Part shown: piece by piece, positions 8,582-16,795 of the stretch
How the letters are laid out: every line of letters begins with the position of its first letter
Numbering within the stretch: position 1 is the stretch's first letter
Source of the DNA: Herbaspirillum sp. DW155
GTDB lineage: Bacteria; Pseudomonadota; Gammaproteobacteria; Burkholderiales; Burkholderiaceae_D
Assembly: GCF_037076565.1 (NCBI RefSeq)
Contig: NZ_AP029028.1
Coordinates: forward strand, 992,001 to 1,056,000
Length of the DNA: 64,000 nucleotides
Direction: 5' to 3'
Program-made: the position numbers and the translations under genes
The notes under the pieces: model-generated
Told to the model about the DNA's origin: nothing
Seen by the model: the letters and a program-made list of their open reading frames with translations, nothing else
Databases searched by the model: none

Positions 8582-8860
8582 TCATCGATGCCGTAACGAT
8601 GTCGCGGCGGTATAAGCGTTGAACCAGTCGGGCGGCAGTAGCAAGGCGCTGTTCCAGTAATCGGCGTCGGTCAGCTGGGGCAGGGCGATGCCGTTCTCGT
8701 CGCAGTCGGGCAGTGCCTCGTCGGCGCCTGCATCAGGATGCTCCGGGTCGCTCAGCCAGGCCCGGTCTTCCTGTTGGGCATAGAGACGTTCGGCCAGCAT
8801 GGGCAGATCCTCGTTACCAGGCCGCCAGAAGTCGCGGCCATCGCCTATTTTTCGGGACAT
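8582..8860 (-). CDS. Hypothetical acidic protein
   Basis: A 92-residue acidic protein (many Asp, Glu, Pro and Trp) with no signal peptide or membrane segment. A strong AAGGAGAG ribosome binding site precedes ATG 8860, which supports it as real. I do not recognise the family. It lies upstream of the XRE regulator on the same strand and could be co-transcribed with it. Confidence 0.6.
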   Translation of the reverse strand: MSRKIGDGRDFWRPGNEDLPMLAERLYAQQEDRAWLSDPEHPDAGADEALPDCDENGIALPQLTDADYWNSALLLPPDWFNAYTAATSLRHR

Positions 8861-8943
8861 ATACCGGCTCTCCTTCCTTTCTGAATTTCGATGAATGGGC
8901 CGGCCGCTCGGGCCGGCCCGTGAGGGACTACGGCACCTGTTGA

Positions 8944-10092
8944 TCAGATGCCGAAGATGGTGGCCGTATTGGCCGGGTTGTAGAACAGGTTTTGCAGCGT
9001 CAACGTATAGATGTTTTCATTTGCACCAGCCCCGTCCAGATCCACGCGCAAGGTAGTGCCGCCCCCATCGGAGCTGGCGGCGGCGCTCTTGACGAAGCTG
9101 TCCAGGTTGGCCGCCGTGAGGGTCTGCCCGGCCACCTGCACCTTGTCCAGACCCAGCTGGAAGTCCGTCACCGTGGCGTTGAAGTTGAGCCAGGCCACTA
9201 CGGGCTTGGTAGACGTCTTCGCGCCGGCCTTTTGGAAAGCCCCCAAGATCAGCGTGTCGGCACCGGCACCCGTGGTCACCGTGGGTATCGTGGCCGACGG
9301 GCCGGTTGGCGTCGGGCTCAGGATGATGCCGTCGTTGCCATTGCCACCGCGGATGTCGCCCATCGATTGCGCAGCCCAGTACCAGCCCAGCGTCGCATCC
9401 TTGATGACCGAGGTCTGGCCGTTGTGGATACTGCCCTCGGTCACGTTGGTGACCGTGACTGTGAGGTCGCGATACAGGCCCGGTGCGAGCAGGTTGGGCG
9501 CAGTCTGCAAGGTGAAACTGCTGGCGCTTGCGTCACCCGTGCTGTCGAGTTCGAAGACGTCGAAGCCCAAGGTCTTGCCGCCCAGACTGATGGACACCAG
9601 ATACTTCTGCTTGCCGGCAAGCTCAGGCGTGTTGATGCGGCCGGTGAAGATCAGGCCCTTGTCATAGACCCCTGATGTCGGACCCAGACCGGGATCGGTA
9701 ATGGAGGCGTAGTTGTCCGCCCCCAGCAGAACGGCCTTGGCATTGGCGTCCGCATCATAGGAGGCCTTGACCTTGAGGTCGGTCAGGAGCGGTGCTTTCA
9801 TCTCTGCGCCGACGTTGACCTTCACCGCTGCGGACTCTGACGTGGCACCCGTGGTCGAGATGTACTTGCTCACGATCACATGGTCCCCCTTGGACAGGCT
9901 GGTGTTGACCTTGAGGTTCAGCGTAGCGTTACCGCTTGTGCCTGCACCCGCACGTCGTTGCCGCCACTGCTCCACAGGGCGTGGTTGGTGCGGCTGTTGC
10001 TGCCATCGGTGACGGTCACCCGGGCGCTCACGGAGCGGCTGCTGTCGAGGGTAAGCGTCGGCGTCGGACAGCTTCAGGACGGTGATGGTCAT
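8944..10092 (-). CDS. RTX-like calcium-binding/adhesin-like protein with compensating frameshifts
   Basis: About 382 residues from ATG 10092, which has an AAGGGAGT ribosome binding site. The body reads like a repetitive secreted protein rich in Thr, Ala, Gly and Asp. An RTX-type GGNGND nonapeptide remnant, a later GAGADTLILG and a hydrophobic C-terminus ending TATIFGI point to type I secretion-style proteins. About residues 14-48 in the continuous frame (roughly 9950-10055) are an odd Arg/Gln/Pro-rich stretch. The next frame over the same bases gives family-like sequence (TLTLDSSRSVSARVTVTDGS), and the original frame is family-like again afterwards. Two compensating indels, or sequencing errors, are therefore likely. 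No secretion genes are adjacent. Confidence 0.6.
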   Translation of the reverse strand: MTITVLKLSDADAYPRQQPLRERPGDRHRWQQQPHQPRPVEQWRQRRAGAGTSGNATLNLKVNTSLSKGDHVIVSKYISTTGATSESAAVKVNVGAEMKAPLLTDLKVKASYDADANAKAVLLGADNYASITDPGLGPTSGVYDKGLIFTGRINTPELAGKQKYLVSISLGGKTLGFDVFELDSTGDASASSFTLQTAPNLLAPGLYRDLTVTVTNVTEGSIHNGQTSVIKDATLGWYWAAQSMGDIRGGNGNDGIILSPTPTGPSATIPTVTTGAGADTLILGAFQKAGAKTSTKPVVAWLNFNATVTDFQLGLDKVQVAGQTLTAANLDSFVKSAAASSDGGGTTLRVDLDGAGANENIYTLTLQNLFYNPANTATIFGI

Positions 10093-10719
10093 GGTAGTAC
10101 TCCCTTGAAAGTGACAGGTCGGAATCGGGTCACGCACGGTCTCGTCGGATAACGCAGGCCTCTGGCAGGACGCGGAGGTGCCAGCCATCAGGACGCCAGG
10201 TCGGCGCTGCGTGCAATCGAAACGGGATGAGGATCGTGCTCAGTGACAAATGTCTGCCATAGTGATGGCGTGGATTTGTCCTGATAAGAGGATCAAAGGA
10301 ATAAAGCAGAAAAACAAAAATTTAACGAAAAGTGTCTCTACGGATTTCGACTTTTTTCTCGAAAATTTTCTTTTTTGCTTTTGAATTTGTTCAAAAAACG
10401 GCGAAGAAAGACCCGGTGTGGTCCGAAAAACCGCACCGGGAGCGGATTTCATCGTGGTGTGGCGATCAGGAGAAATGAAACAGGAACGCAGCAGCGAAAA
10501 TTCACCGGATTTCGAAGAAATTTATTGTGGCGGAATGAAAATAAGTTTTTATAGGCGAATTCCGAATTCAGATAGCCGATTCCGCAGATGAATTTTTATT
10601 GGCAGGCGCAAGCCCTGCGGGAAGAAAGAGAGACGGCCTCCTGATAAAAAAATGGCTCCCGGCCAGTCAGCCGGGAGCCATCCTTGAGTGCCCGTCATTC
10701 AGGGCGACGGTTCAGTCCA
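10093..10719. other. Long AT-rich intergenic region
   Basis: 627 bases without a credible gene. About 10300-10400 is strikingly A/T-rich (runs of T and A), unlike the rest of the window. An 11-bp hairpin with one wobble pair lies at 10412-10422/10430-10440, and the ggt terminator at 10645-10681. The region must contain the promoter of the RTX-like gene, but I cannot place it with confidence. Confidence 0.6.
10645..10681 (-). terminator. Rho-independent terminator of ggt
   Basis: A perfect 12-bp stem (10652-10663 with 10670-10681) with a 6-base loop is followed on the minus strand by seven T residues. It lies 39 bases after the ggt stop codon. Confidence 0.9.
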
Positions 10720-12480
10720 TCAGAAGCCGAGGGTGCGGCCATCCGGATTGCGCGGGTCCGAGAAGCCATCGAAACCATCCTGCCTGATCTGGATGGTCTG
10801 GGTGCGGCCCATGGAGGGCTGCACGCTGATCTTCTGGCCCTTGTCCTGCAGGATTTTGAGGGTGTCGGCCGACAGGCCCTTTTCCACGCGCAGCTGGTCC
10901 GGTGCCCACTGGTGGTGGATACGCGGCGTGATGGTGGCTTCGGCCACGTTCATGTCGTGGTCGATCACGTTGAGGATGGTCTGCAGCGTGGTGGTGATGA
11001 TGCGGCTGCCGCCGGGGCTGCCGGTGACCAGGAAGGGCTTGCCATCCTTGAGCACGAAGGTGGGCGACATCGACGACAGCGGACGCTTGTAAGGACCGAC
11101 CGCATTGGCATCCCCACCGATGAGGCCGAACGCATTGGGCACGCCCGGCTTGGCGGCGAAGTCATCCATCTCGTTGTTCAAGGTGATGCCGGTACCGGTG
11201 GCGACGATACCGCTGCCGAAGTTCAGGTTCAGCGTGTAGGTCGTGGCGACCAGATTGCCGTCCTTGTCGGCCACCGAGAAGTGGGTGGTCTGGTCGCTTT
11301 CATAGGGCTGCGGCTGGCCCGGCTTGATGTCGGTGGAGGGCGTGGCGCGGTCCGGGTTGATCTTCCTGGCCAGTTCATCGGCATAGGCGCGCGAGGTCAG
11401 GCCCTTGACCGGCACCTTGGTAAAGTCCGGGTCGCCCAGGTATTCGGAGCGGTCGGCATAGGCCAGCTTCATGGCTTCGGCCATCAGGTGGATGGTCTGG
11501 GCGCTGTCGGCTCCGTACTGCTTCAGGGGATAGCGTTCGAGGATGTTCATCATCTGGATGATGTGCACCCCGCCCGAGCTTGGCGGCGGCATCGACATGA
11601 CCTGGTAGCCGCGATAGTTGCCCGACACCGGCTCGCGCTCGACCACCTTGTAGTTCTTCAGGTCGTCGGCGGTGATGAGGCCGCCGTGCTTGTCCATCTC
11701 GGCCACGATCTTCTTGGCGATGGCACCGTCATAGAAAGCCTTCGGCCCTTCCTTGGCGATCAGTCGCAGCGACTTGGCCAGGTCTTTCTGGACCAGCAGT
11801 TCGCCTTCCTTGAGCGGGCGGCCTTCCTTGAAGAAGATCGCCTTGGAAGAATCCCACTGGCCCAGGTGTTCGCGCTCGGCCGAGAGGATCAGCGCCAGGC
11901 TGCGGCTGACCGGATAACCCTTTTCGGCCAGTTCGATGGCCGGCTGGATCACCTGCGAGAGCTTCATCGTGCCGTACTTGGAGAGCGCATGCGACAGCCC
12001 CGCCACCGTGCCCGGCACGCCCACGGCCAGGTGGGTGTAGAGCGAGCGGCCCGGCACCACGTTGCCCTTGTCGTCCAGATACATGTTGCGGGTGGCGCGC
12101 TGCGGGGCCATCTCGCGGAAGTCCAGGGCGACGTTCTTGCCGGTTTTGGCATCGTGAATCATCATGAAACCGCCACCGCCGATGTTGCCCGCATTGGGCA
12201 GCACCACGGCCAGCGCGAAGCCCACGGCCACGCCGGCGTCCACCGCGTTGCCGCCTTTCTTGAGGATGTCCACGCCGACCTTGGTCGCGAGTTCCTGTTC
12301 GGTGGCCACCATGCCGTGCTGGCTGTGGACCGGGCTGATGATGTCATAGGTCAGGTCGTACTTGACCACGGGGGCCGAGGGCGGCGCGGTCTGCGCCGAG
12401 GCCGGCAGGAAGGCCAGCGCGCCGCACAGCGGCAGCAGCGCCAGTGCGGCGGGTTTGCAAAGACCGGTAAATGTCTGCAT
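10720..12480 (-). CDS. ggt: Gamma-glutamyltransferase (periplasmic, autoprocessing)
   Basis: Hydrolyses or transfers the gamma-glutamyl group of glutathione and related amides in the periplasm. From ATG 12480 (AGGAGC upstream) the 586-residue precursor begins with a signal peptide ending near FLPASAQ. The autoprocessing nucleophile is T398 in QTTHFSVADKDG, which begins the small subunit. Other landmarks are GGGGFMMIHDA in the large subunit and LSSMSPT plus GSPGGSRI in the small one. Length and motifs match Ntn-hydrolase GGTs. A further in-frame start at 12519 would put 13 residues before the signal peptide and is less likely. Monocistronic, with its own terminator. Confidence 0.95.
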   Translation of the reverse strand: MQTFTGLCKPAALALLPLCGALAFLPASAQTAPPSAPVVKYDLTYDIISPVHSQHGMVATEQELATKVGVDILKKGGNAVDAGVAVGFALAVVLPNAGNIGGGGFMMIHDAKTGKNVALDFREMAPQRATRNMYLDDKGNVVPGRSLYTHLAVGVPGTVAGLSHALSKYGTMKLSQVIQPAIELAEKGYPVSRSLALILSAEREHLGQWDSSKAIFFKEGRPLKEGELLVQKDLAKSLRLIAKEGPKAFYDGAIAKKIVAEMDKHGGLITADDLKNYKVVEREPVSGNYRGYQVMSMPPPSSGGVHIIQMMNILERYPLKQYGADSAQTIHLMAEAMKLAYADRSEYLGDPDFTKVPVKGLTSRAYADELARKINPDRATPSTDIKPGQPQPYESDQTTHFSVADKDGNLVATTYTLNLNFGSGIVATGTGITLNNEMDDFAAKPGVPNAFGLIGGDANAVGPYKRPLSSMSPTFVLKDGKPFLVTGSPGGSRIITTTLQTILNVIDHDMNVAEATITPRIHHQWAPDQLRVEKGLSADTLKILQDKGQKISVQPSMGRTQTIQIRQDGFDGFSDPRNPDGRTLGF

Positions 12481-12723
12481 GAGAGATGCTCCTGATGATC
12501 GGGACTTGGGAATCTGCATATTATTTATAAGAATGCCGCCCGCCGCTGCATCTTTGCATCACCGTACTGCTGTGGTGCTGCATTCCTGCAGGGAAGAACG
12601 ACACGGGGAGATTGTAGAGAATGGCCGTTTCCTGTCCAGAGCCGCGAGACGGCGATGGGTGGATTATTGGCGCGGATTCGTCCACGGATGTGGGGGATGC
12701 CCTGGGGCGGGAACCGCCGTGCT

Positions 12724-13782
12724 TCAGGTACTCTCGCGCACCGCCAGCTCAAAGCCGAGGTCCAGCCGGCCCTTGGGAATGTCTTCGCCCTTCAGCTGGC
12801 GCACCAGCATCTCGGCCGACTTGTAGCCGATGTCGTAGCGCGGCGTGACCACGGTGGTGATGGAGGGCGTGGCGCAGGCTGCCCAGGAGAGATCGTTGAA
12901 GCCGGCAATGGCCATCTCGCGCGGCACGCAGATGCCCTGGCGCTGGCATTCGAAGAGCGCGCCCAGGGCCAGGTCATCATTGCAGCAGAACACCGAATCG
13001 CAGTCCGGATGTTCTTGCAGCACCCGGCGCAGCAGTTGCGCGCCCATGTCCACGGTGGTGGGTTCGGGCAGCAGCACTTCGATGTCGGGTGCGATACCGG
13101 CTTCCAGCAAGCCTTTGCGGAAGCCCTCGCGGCGCTTCATCATGCGCGGATCGAGCTGGGCCGCCAGGAAGGCCGGGCGCCGGTAGCCGCGTGCGACCAA
13201 ATGTTGCGCCACTGCATGCCCGGCGCGGCTCTGCGAGAAACCGACCGAATAGTCATGGTGGCTGCGGCCCAGATCGAACATGCGCACCGCAGCAATGTCG
13301 CGACTGCCGGGACGGGCCTGCAGGATGTCGTGCTGCTCGCTGCTGGAGAGCAGGAATCCCGCCGGCGCGTGGGCCAGGTAGGTGGCGATGAGCTGTTCTT
13401 CCTTGGCCCGGTCGTAGCCGGTCTCACCGATCAGGAACTGATAGCCGGCAATGGCCAGGTAATCGCGGATGCCCGAGAGCGTTTCGATGAAGACCGCATT
13501 GGTCAGCGAAGGCACCAGCACCGCAATCACCTGCGAGCGCGCCGAGGCCAGCGTGGAGGCGGCCTGGTTGGGCACGTAGCCCAGCCGGTCGATGGCTTCC
13601 AGGATGCGCTGGCGCGATTGTTCCTGCACCAGACCGGGGTTTTTCAGGGCGCGCGATACCGTCATCGGGCTGACCCCGGCTTCGGCCGCCACATCGATGA
13701 TGGTGACGCGCCCGGTGGCGCGGCTGCCACGCACGGCAGAAGGAGACTTGGGCTTGGACTTGGGTGCTGCGCGCTGGGTCAT
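12724..13782 (-). CDS. gntR: LacI-family repressor, probable gluconate regulator GntR
   Basis: A 352-residue LacI/GalR repressor. The N-terminal HTH (VTIIDVAAEAGVSPMTVSRAL) and hinge (GYVPNQAASTLAS) cover about residues 26-85, followed by a periplasmic-binding-like sensor domain. It is most like LacI-type GntR/IdnR regulators of gluconate and idonate use, and it is divergent from gntK-idnO-idnD. Two LacI-type operators lie upstream of gntK at 14143-14156 and 14166-14181, and an identical core lies upstream of edd at 34134. The likely signal is gluconate or 6-phosphogluconate. ATG 13782 is preferred over an upstream TTG at 13794. Confidence 0.87.
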   Translation of the reverse strand: MTQRAAPKSKPKSPSAVRGSRATGRVTIIDVAAEAGVSPMTVSRALKNPGLVQEQSRQRILEAIDRLGYVPNQAASTLASARSQVIAVLVPSLTNAVFIETLSGIRDYLAIAGYQFLIGETGYDRAKEEQLIATYLAHAPAGFLLSSSEQHDILQARPGSRDIAAVRMFDLGRSHHDYSVGFSQSRAGHAVAQHLVARGYRRPAFLAAQLDPRMMKRREGFRKGLLEAGIAPDIEVLLPEPTTVDMGAQLLRRVLQEHPDCDSVFCCNDDLALGALFECQRQGICVPREMAIAGFNDLSWAACATPSITTVVTPRYDIGYKSAEMLVRQLKGEDIPKGRLDLGFELAVREST

Positions 13783-13873
13783 GGATGCAGGCAAGGGCGG
13801 TCGTTCGGAGTGGCGACATGATACCTGCTTGCGGGGGCGGAGCGGGGGGAATGGGCGGGGGGATCAAAATTTG

Positions 13874-13892
13874 CCGTCCGGACTGATTAGCG
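13874..13892. repeat. Degenerate half-copy of the palindromic repeat
   Basis: This 19-base stretch matches the outer left arm of the neighbouring 94-bp palindrome with a few differences (CCGTCCGGACTGATTAGCG). It lies 29 bases before that element. Confidence 0.5.
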
Positions 13893-13920
13893 TGGCTGGC
13901 TGCGCTCAAAGTAACAGTAA

Positions 13921-14014
13921 CCGTTCGGACTGAGTAGCGGCTTTGCCGCGTATCGAAGGCGCACAGGAGGGAGCGCCTTCGATACGCCGCTACGCGGCTA
14001 CTCAGTCCGAACGG
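13921..14014. repeat. 94-bp REP-like imperfect palindrome
   Basis: Two 42-base arms (13921-13962 and 13973-14014) are inverted copies, separated by a 10-base loop. The outer 18 and inner 12 bases pair perfectly, and the middle differs. Each arm carries an inner GC-rich mini-palindrome. The outer motif CTACTCAGTCCGAACGG recurs at 41142-41162. It resembles intergenic REP/BIME-type elements of Burkholderiales. Confidence 0.75.
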
Positions 14015-14142
14015 GGGGGAAGTGGAAGAACGCATAGAACGAGAAAGCCACGCAATCGCCATCCCAAGGAAACCCCGGCCACAGCATACTTCCCCGCATT
14101 TCTACTGCGCCGCAGCACAACAAGTGTTTGACCGTCTCAAAA

Positions 14143-14181
14143 TGTTAGCGTTATCATCGCGCCGCATGTTAACGCTAACAT
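14143..14181 (+). promoter_or_regulatory. Twin LacI/GntR-type operators upstream of gntK
   Basis: TGTTAGCGTTATCA (14143-14156) and ATGTTAACGCTAACAT (14166-14181) both fit the LacI-family gluconate-repressor pattern TGTTA-NCGN-TAACA, with central CG. The second is near-perfectly symmetric. Spacing centre to centre is 24 bp. The 14-base core of the second site is identical to one upstream of edd at 34134-34147. Confidence 0.75.
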
Positions 14182-14229
14182 CGAAATCTCCGGGAACACG
14201 GCGGCGGGGCTGGCAAGACCTGGACGGTG

Positions 14230-14292
14230 ATGGAAACGCTGATCCCGGTTGTTGCTATCATCTTCATCATGTTCCTCAACCTGGTCGTTTAA
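14230..14292 (+). CDS. Tiny hydrophobic leader ORF upstream of gntK
   Basis: A 20-codon ORF from ATG 14230 to TAA 14292. It starts METLIPVV and is then almost entirely Ile, Phe, Met, Leu and Val, enough for one short membrane helix. GGA at 14222 is a possible, weak ribosome binding site. It lies between the operators and gntK and is followed by a small hairpin (14304-14324). It could be a regulatory uORF or a small membrane protein, or chance. Confidence 0.4.
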   Translation: METLIPVVAIIFIMFLNLVV

Positions 14293-14352
14293 GACCGCCT
14301 GCAACGCCCGGCAGGTTCGGGCGTCCTGCTTTGTCCCGTAAGGAAAATTCGT

Positions 14353-15906
14353 ATGGCCTCTTCCGCACCCTACATGCTCGGCGTCGACATCGGCACCACC
14401 AGCACCAAGTCCGTCGTCTTCACGCTCGATGGCAAGGTGGTGGCCCAGCATGCAGAGGAATATCCGGTCCTCTGTACCGAACCGGGCATGGCGGAACAGG
14501 ACCCGGACCAGATCGTGGCCGCTGCGCTGGCCTCCATCGCCGGCGCCGTCAAGGCCGCCGGGGCCGCACCGCAGGAGATCGCACTGCTGTCCTTCAGCGC
14601 GGCCATGCACAGCGTCATTGCGGTCGATGCCGAGAATCGCCTGCTTTCCAACAGCATCACCTGGGGCGACATCCGCGCCTCGGTCTGGGCCGAACGCATC
14701 AAGCACGAGCACGATGGCAATGCCATCTATCGCCGCACCGGCACGCCGATCCACCCGATGTCGCCGCTGTGCAAGCTGATGTGGCTGCGCCATGAGAAGC
14801 CGGAGATTTTCGCGCAGGCGGCGCGCTTCGTCGGCATCAAGGAATATCTGCTGTACCAACTCTTCGGCCAGTGGGTGGTGGACCATTCCATCGCCTCGGC
14901 CACCGGCATGTTCAATCTGCGCGAACTGGCCTGGGACAAGGGCGCGCTGGAACTGCTGGGTGTCCGTCCCGAACAATTGCCCACGCCGGTGCCGACCACG
15001 CACCGCCTGCCGGCGCTCTCGCCCGGGATGGCGCAGCGCCTGGGTCTGTCGGTGGAGACGCCCTTCATCATCGGCGCCAATGACGGCGTGCTCTCCAACC
15101 TGGGCGTGAACGCCATCGAGATCGGTCACGTGGCCGTGACCATCGGCACTTCCGGCGCCATGCGCACCGTGATCGATGAACCGCTCACCGATCCGCATGG
15201 CCGCCTGTTCTGCTATGCACTGACCGAAAAACACTGGGTCGTCGGTGGCCCCGTCAACAACGGCGGCAACATCTTCCGCTGGGTGCGCGATGAACTGGCT
15301 ACTGCAGAAGCGGCTGCGGCGCGTGAAGAAGGTGTCGATCCCTATGAGGCACTGACCCGCATCGCCGAGCAGGTGCGTCCCGGTGCCGAAGGGCTGCTGT
15401 TCCATCCCTTCATGGCCGGCGAGCGCGCGCCGCTGTGGAATGCCGACCTGCGCGGTTCCTTCTTCGGCCTGGCGCTGCATCACGGCAAGCACCACATGAT
15501 CCGTGCGGCGCTGGAAGGAGTGATCTTCAATCTCTACAGCATCCTGCCGGCGCTGGAAGAACTGGTCGGGCCGACCAGACGCATGATGGCCACCGGCGGC
15601 TTCGCCCGCTCGGCGCTGTGGCGCCAGATGATGGCCGACATCTTCAACCGCGAAGTGGTGGTGCCGGAGAGCGTCGAATCATCCTGCCTCGGCGCCGCCG
15701 TGCTGGGCGCGTGGGCGCTGGGGCTGGTGCCGTCGCTGTCGGTCATCTCGGGCATGGTCGGTTCGACCAATCATCACGCTCCGCAGGCTGAAGCGGTGGC
15801 CGTCTACGGCCGCCTGCAACCGATCTTTGCCGCCATTCCGGCCAGGCTGGAGGCGGAGTATCACGCCATTGCCGCCTTCCAGCGCGAGACCGGAAAAGCG
15901 CACTGA
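14353..15906 (+). CDS. gntK: Gluconokinase, FGGY family
   Basis: Phosphorylates D-gluconate to 6-phosphogluconate with ATP, feeding edd-eda. The 517-residue protein has the FGGY-kinase N-terminal phosphate-binding motif GVDIGTTSTKSVVF (residues 10-23), HPMSPLCKL, the second-domain VTIGTSGAMR and the C-terminal signature MMATGGFARSALWRQMMADIFN. It is the Bacillus GntK-type enzyme and not the small P-loop GntK of E. coli. AAGGAAA precedes ATG 14353. First gene of the gntK-idnO-idnD transcription unit and divergent from the gntR-like repressor. Confidence 0.93.
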   Translation: MASSAPYMLGVDIGTTSTKSVVFTLDGKVVAQHAEEYPVLCTEPGMAEQDPDQIVAAALASIAGAVKAAGAAPQEIALLSFSAAMHSVIAVDAENRLLSNSITWGDIRASVWAERIKHEHDGNAIYRRTGTPIHPMSPLCKLMWLRHEKPEIFAQAARFVGIKEYLLYQLFGQWVVDHSIASATGMFNLRELAWDKGALELLGVRPEQLPTPVPTTHRLPALSPGMAQRLGLSVETPFIIGANDGVLSNLGVNAIEIGHVAVTIGTSGAMRTVIDEPLTDPHGRLFCYALTEKHWVVGGPVNNGGNIFRWVRDELATAEAAAAREEGVDPYEALTRIAEQVRPGAEGLLFHPFMAGERAPLWNADLRGSFFGLALHHGKHHMIRAALEGVIFNLYSILPALEELVGPTRRMMATGGFARSALWRQMMADIFNREVVVPESVESSCLGAAVLGAWALGLVPSLSVISGMVGSTNHHAPQAEAVAVYGRLQPIFAAIPARLEAEYHAIAAFQRETGKAH

Positions 15907-15979
15907 GACCTGTTTTGCGCCATATCGGCCAAAGCAGATATGTTGACAATGAAATTTCCGACAAGAAGAAAGACACCTC

Positions 15980-16774
15980 ATGACCATCAAGACCACCTCT
16001 TTGCCCGCAGGTTTGCAGGGCTTTTCCCTTGAAGGCAAGCTGGCCCTCATCACCGGTTCCTCCGGTGGCATCGGCCTGGCGCTGGCGCGCGGCATGGCCG
16101 AAGCGGGCGCGGCCATCGTGCTCAACGGGCGTGATGCCGGCAAGCTGGCTAGCGTCGCTGCGCAATTGCGTGCCGAGGGCCACACCATCCATGAAGCCAG
16201 TTTCGATGCGACCTCAGCCGAGGACGTGAAGGCCGCGGTGCAGAAGATCGAAAGCGAGATCGGCGCCATCGGCATCCTGGTCAACAATGCCGGCATCCAG
16301 CGCCGCAATCCGCTGGAAGATTTCAAGGAATCGGACTGGCATGACCTGATCAACACCAACCTCAACAGCGTCTTCTATGCCGCGCAAGCGGTGGCGCGCC
16401 ACATGATCCCGCGCGGTGCCGGCAAGATCATCAACATCTGCTCGGTGCAGAGCGAGCTGGGCCGTCCGGGCATTGCGCCCTATACCGCCACCAAGGGCGC
16501 GGTGAAGATGTTCACCAAGGGCATGGCCATCGACTGGGGCAAGTACGGGTTGCAGGTCAACGGTCTGGGGCCGGGCTATTTCAAGACCGAGTTGAACATG
16601 GCCCTGGTCAACGATGCCAAATTCAGCGAATGGCTGGTGGGCCGCACCCCCTCGCGCCGCTGGGGCGACGTCGAAGACCTGGTGGGCGCGGCGGTGTTTC
16701 TGGCCAGCGATGCCTCGCGTTTCGTCAACGGTCACATCCTCTACGTGGATGGCGGCGTGACTGCCACCTTGTAA
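15980..16774 (+). CDS. idnO: Gluconate 5-dehydrogenase (SDR family)
   Basis: Interconverts 5-keto-D-gluconate and D-gluconate with NAD(P)H. A 264-residue classical short-chain dehydrogenase: cofactor motif TGSSGGIG, NNAG, catalytic Ser in ICSVQSELG and YTATK for the Tyr/Lys pair. VNGLGPGYFKTELN is characteristic of the gluconate 5-dehydrogenase group. It follows gntK by 73 bases and precedes the idonate dehydrogenase by 21 bases, the same pair as E. coli idnD-idnO. Confidence 0.9.
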   Translation: MTIKTTSLPAGLQGFSLEGKLALITGSSGGIGLALARGMAEAGAAIVLNGRDAGKLASVAAQLRAEGHTIHEASFDATSAEDVKAAVQKIESEIGAIGILVNNAGIQRRNPLEDFKESDWHDLINTNLNSVFYAAQAVARHMIPRGAGKIINICSVQSELGRPGIAPYTATKGAVKMFTKGMAIDWGKYGLQVNGLGPGYFKTELNMALVNDAKFSEWLVGRTPSRRWGDVEDLVGAAVFLASDASRFVNGHILYVDGGVTATL

Positions 16775-16795
16775 TATTTGATTTCGGAGAAGACC

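Larger units (their letters stand above)
13783..14352. other. gntR-gntK divergent control region
   Basis: 570 bases holding a 94-bp palindromic repeat (13921-14014) with a degenerate partial copy (13874-13892), two LacI-type operators, a 20-codon hydrophobic ORF (14230-14292) and a 7-bp hairpin (14304-14310/14318-14324). The gntK ribosome binding site AAGGAAA lies just before its ATG. Confidence 0.75.

Noticed and set aside
10240..10452. 70-codon minus-strand open frame in the AT-rich gap
   Set aside because: No ribosome binding site or recognisable protein; Lys/Phe runs reflect A/T tracts.
10684..12495. 603-codon plus-strand open frame opposite ggt
   Set aside because: Composition rich in His, Gly, Val, Arg with no domain; ggt on the other strand has all catalytic motifs.
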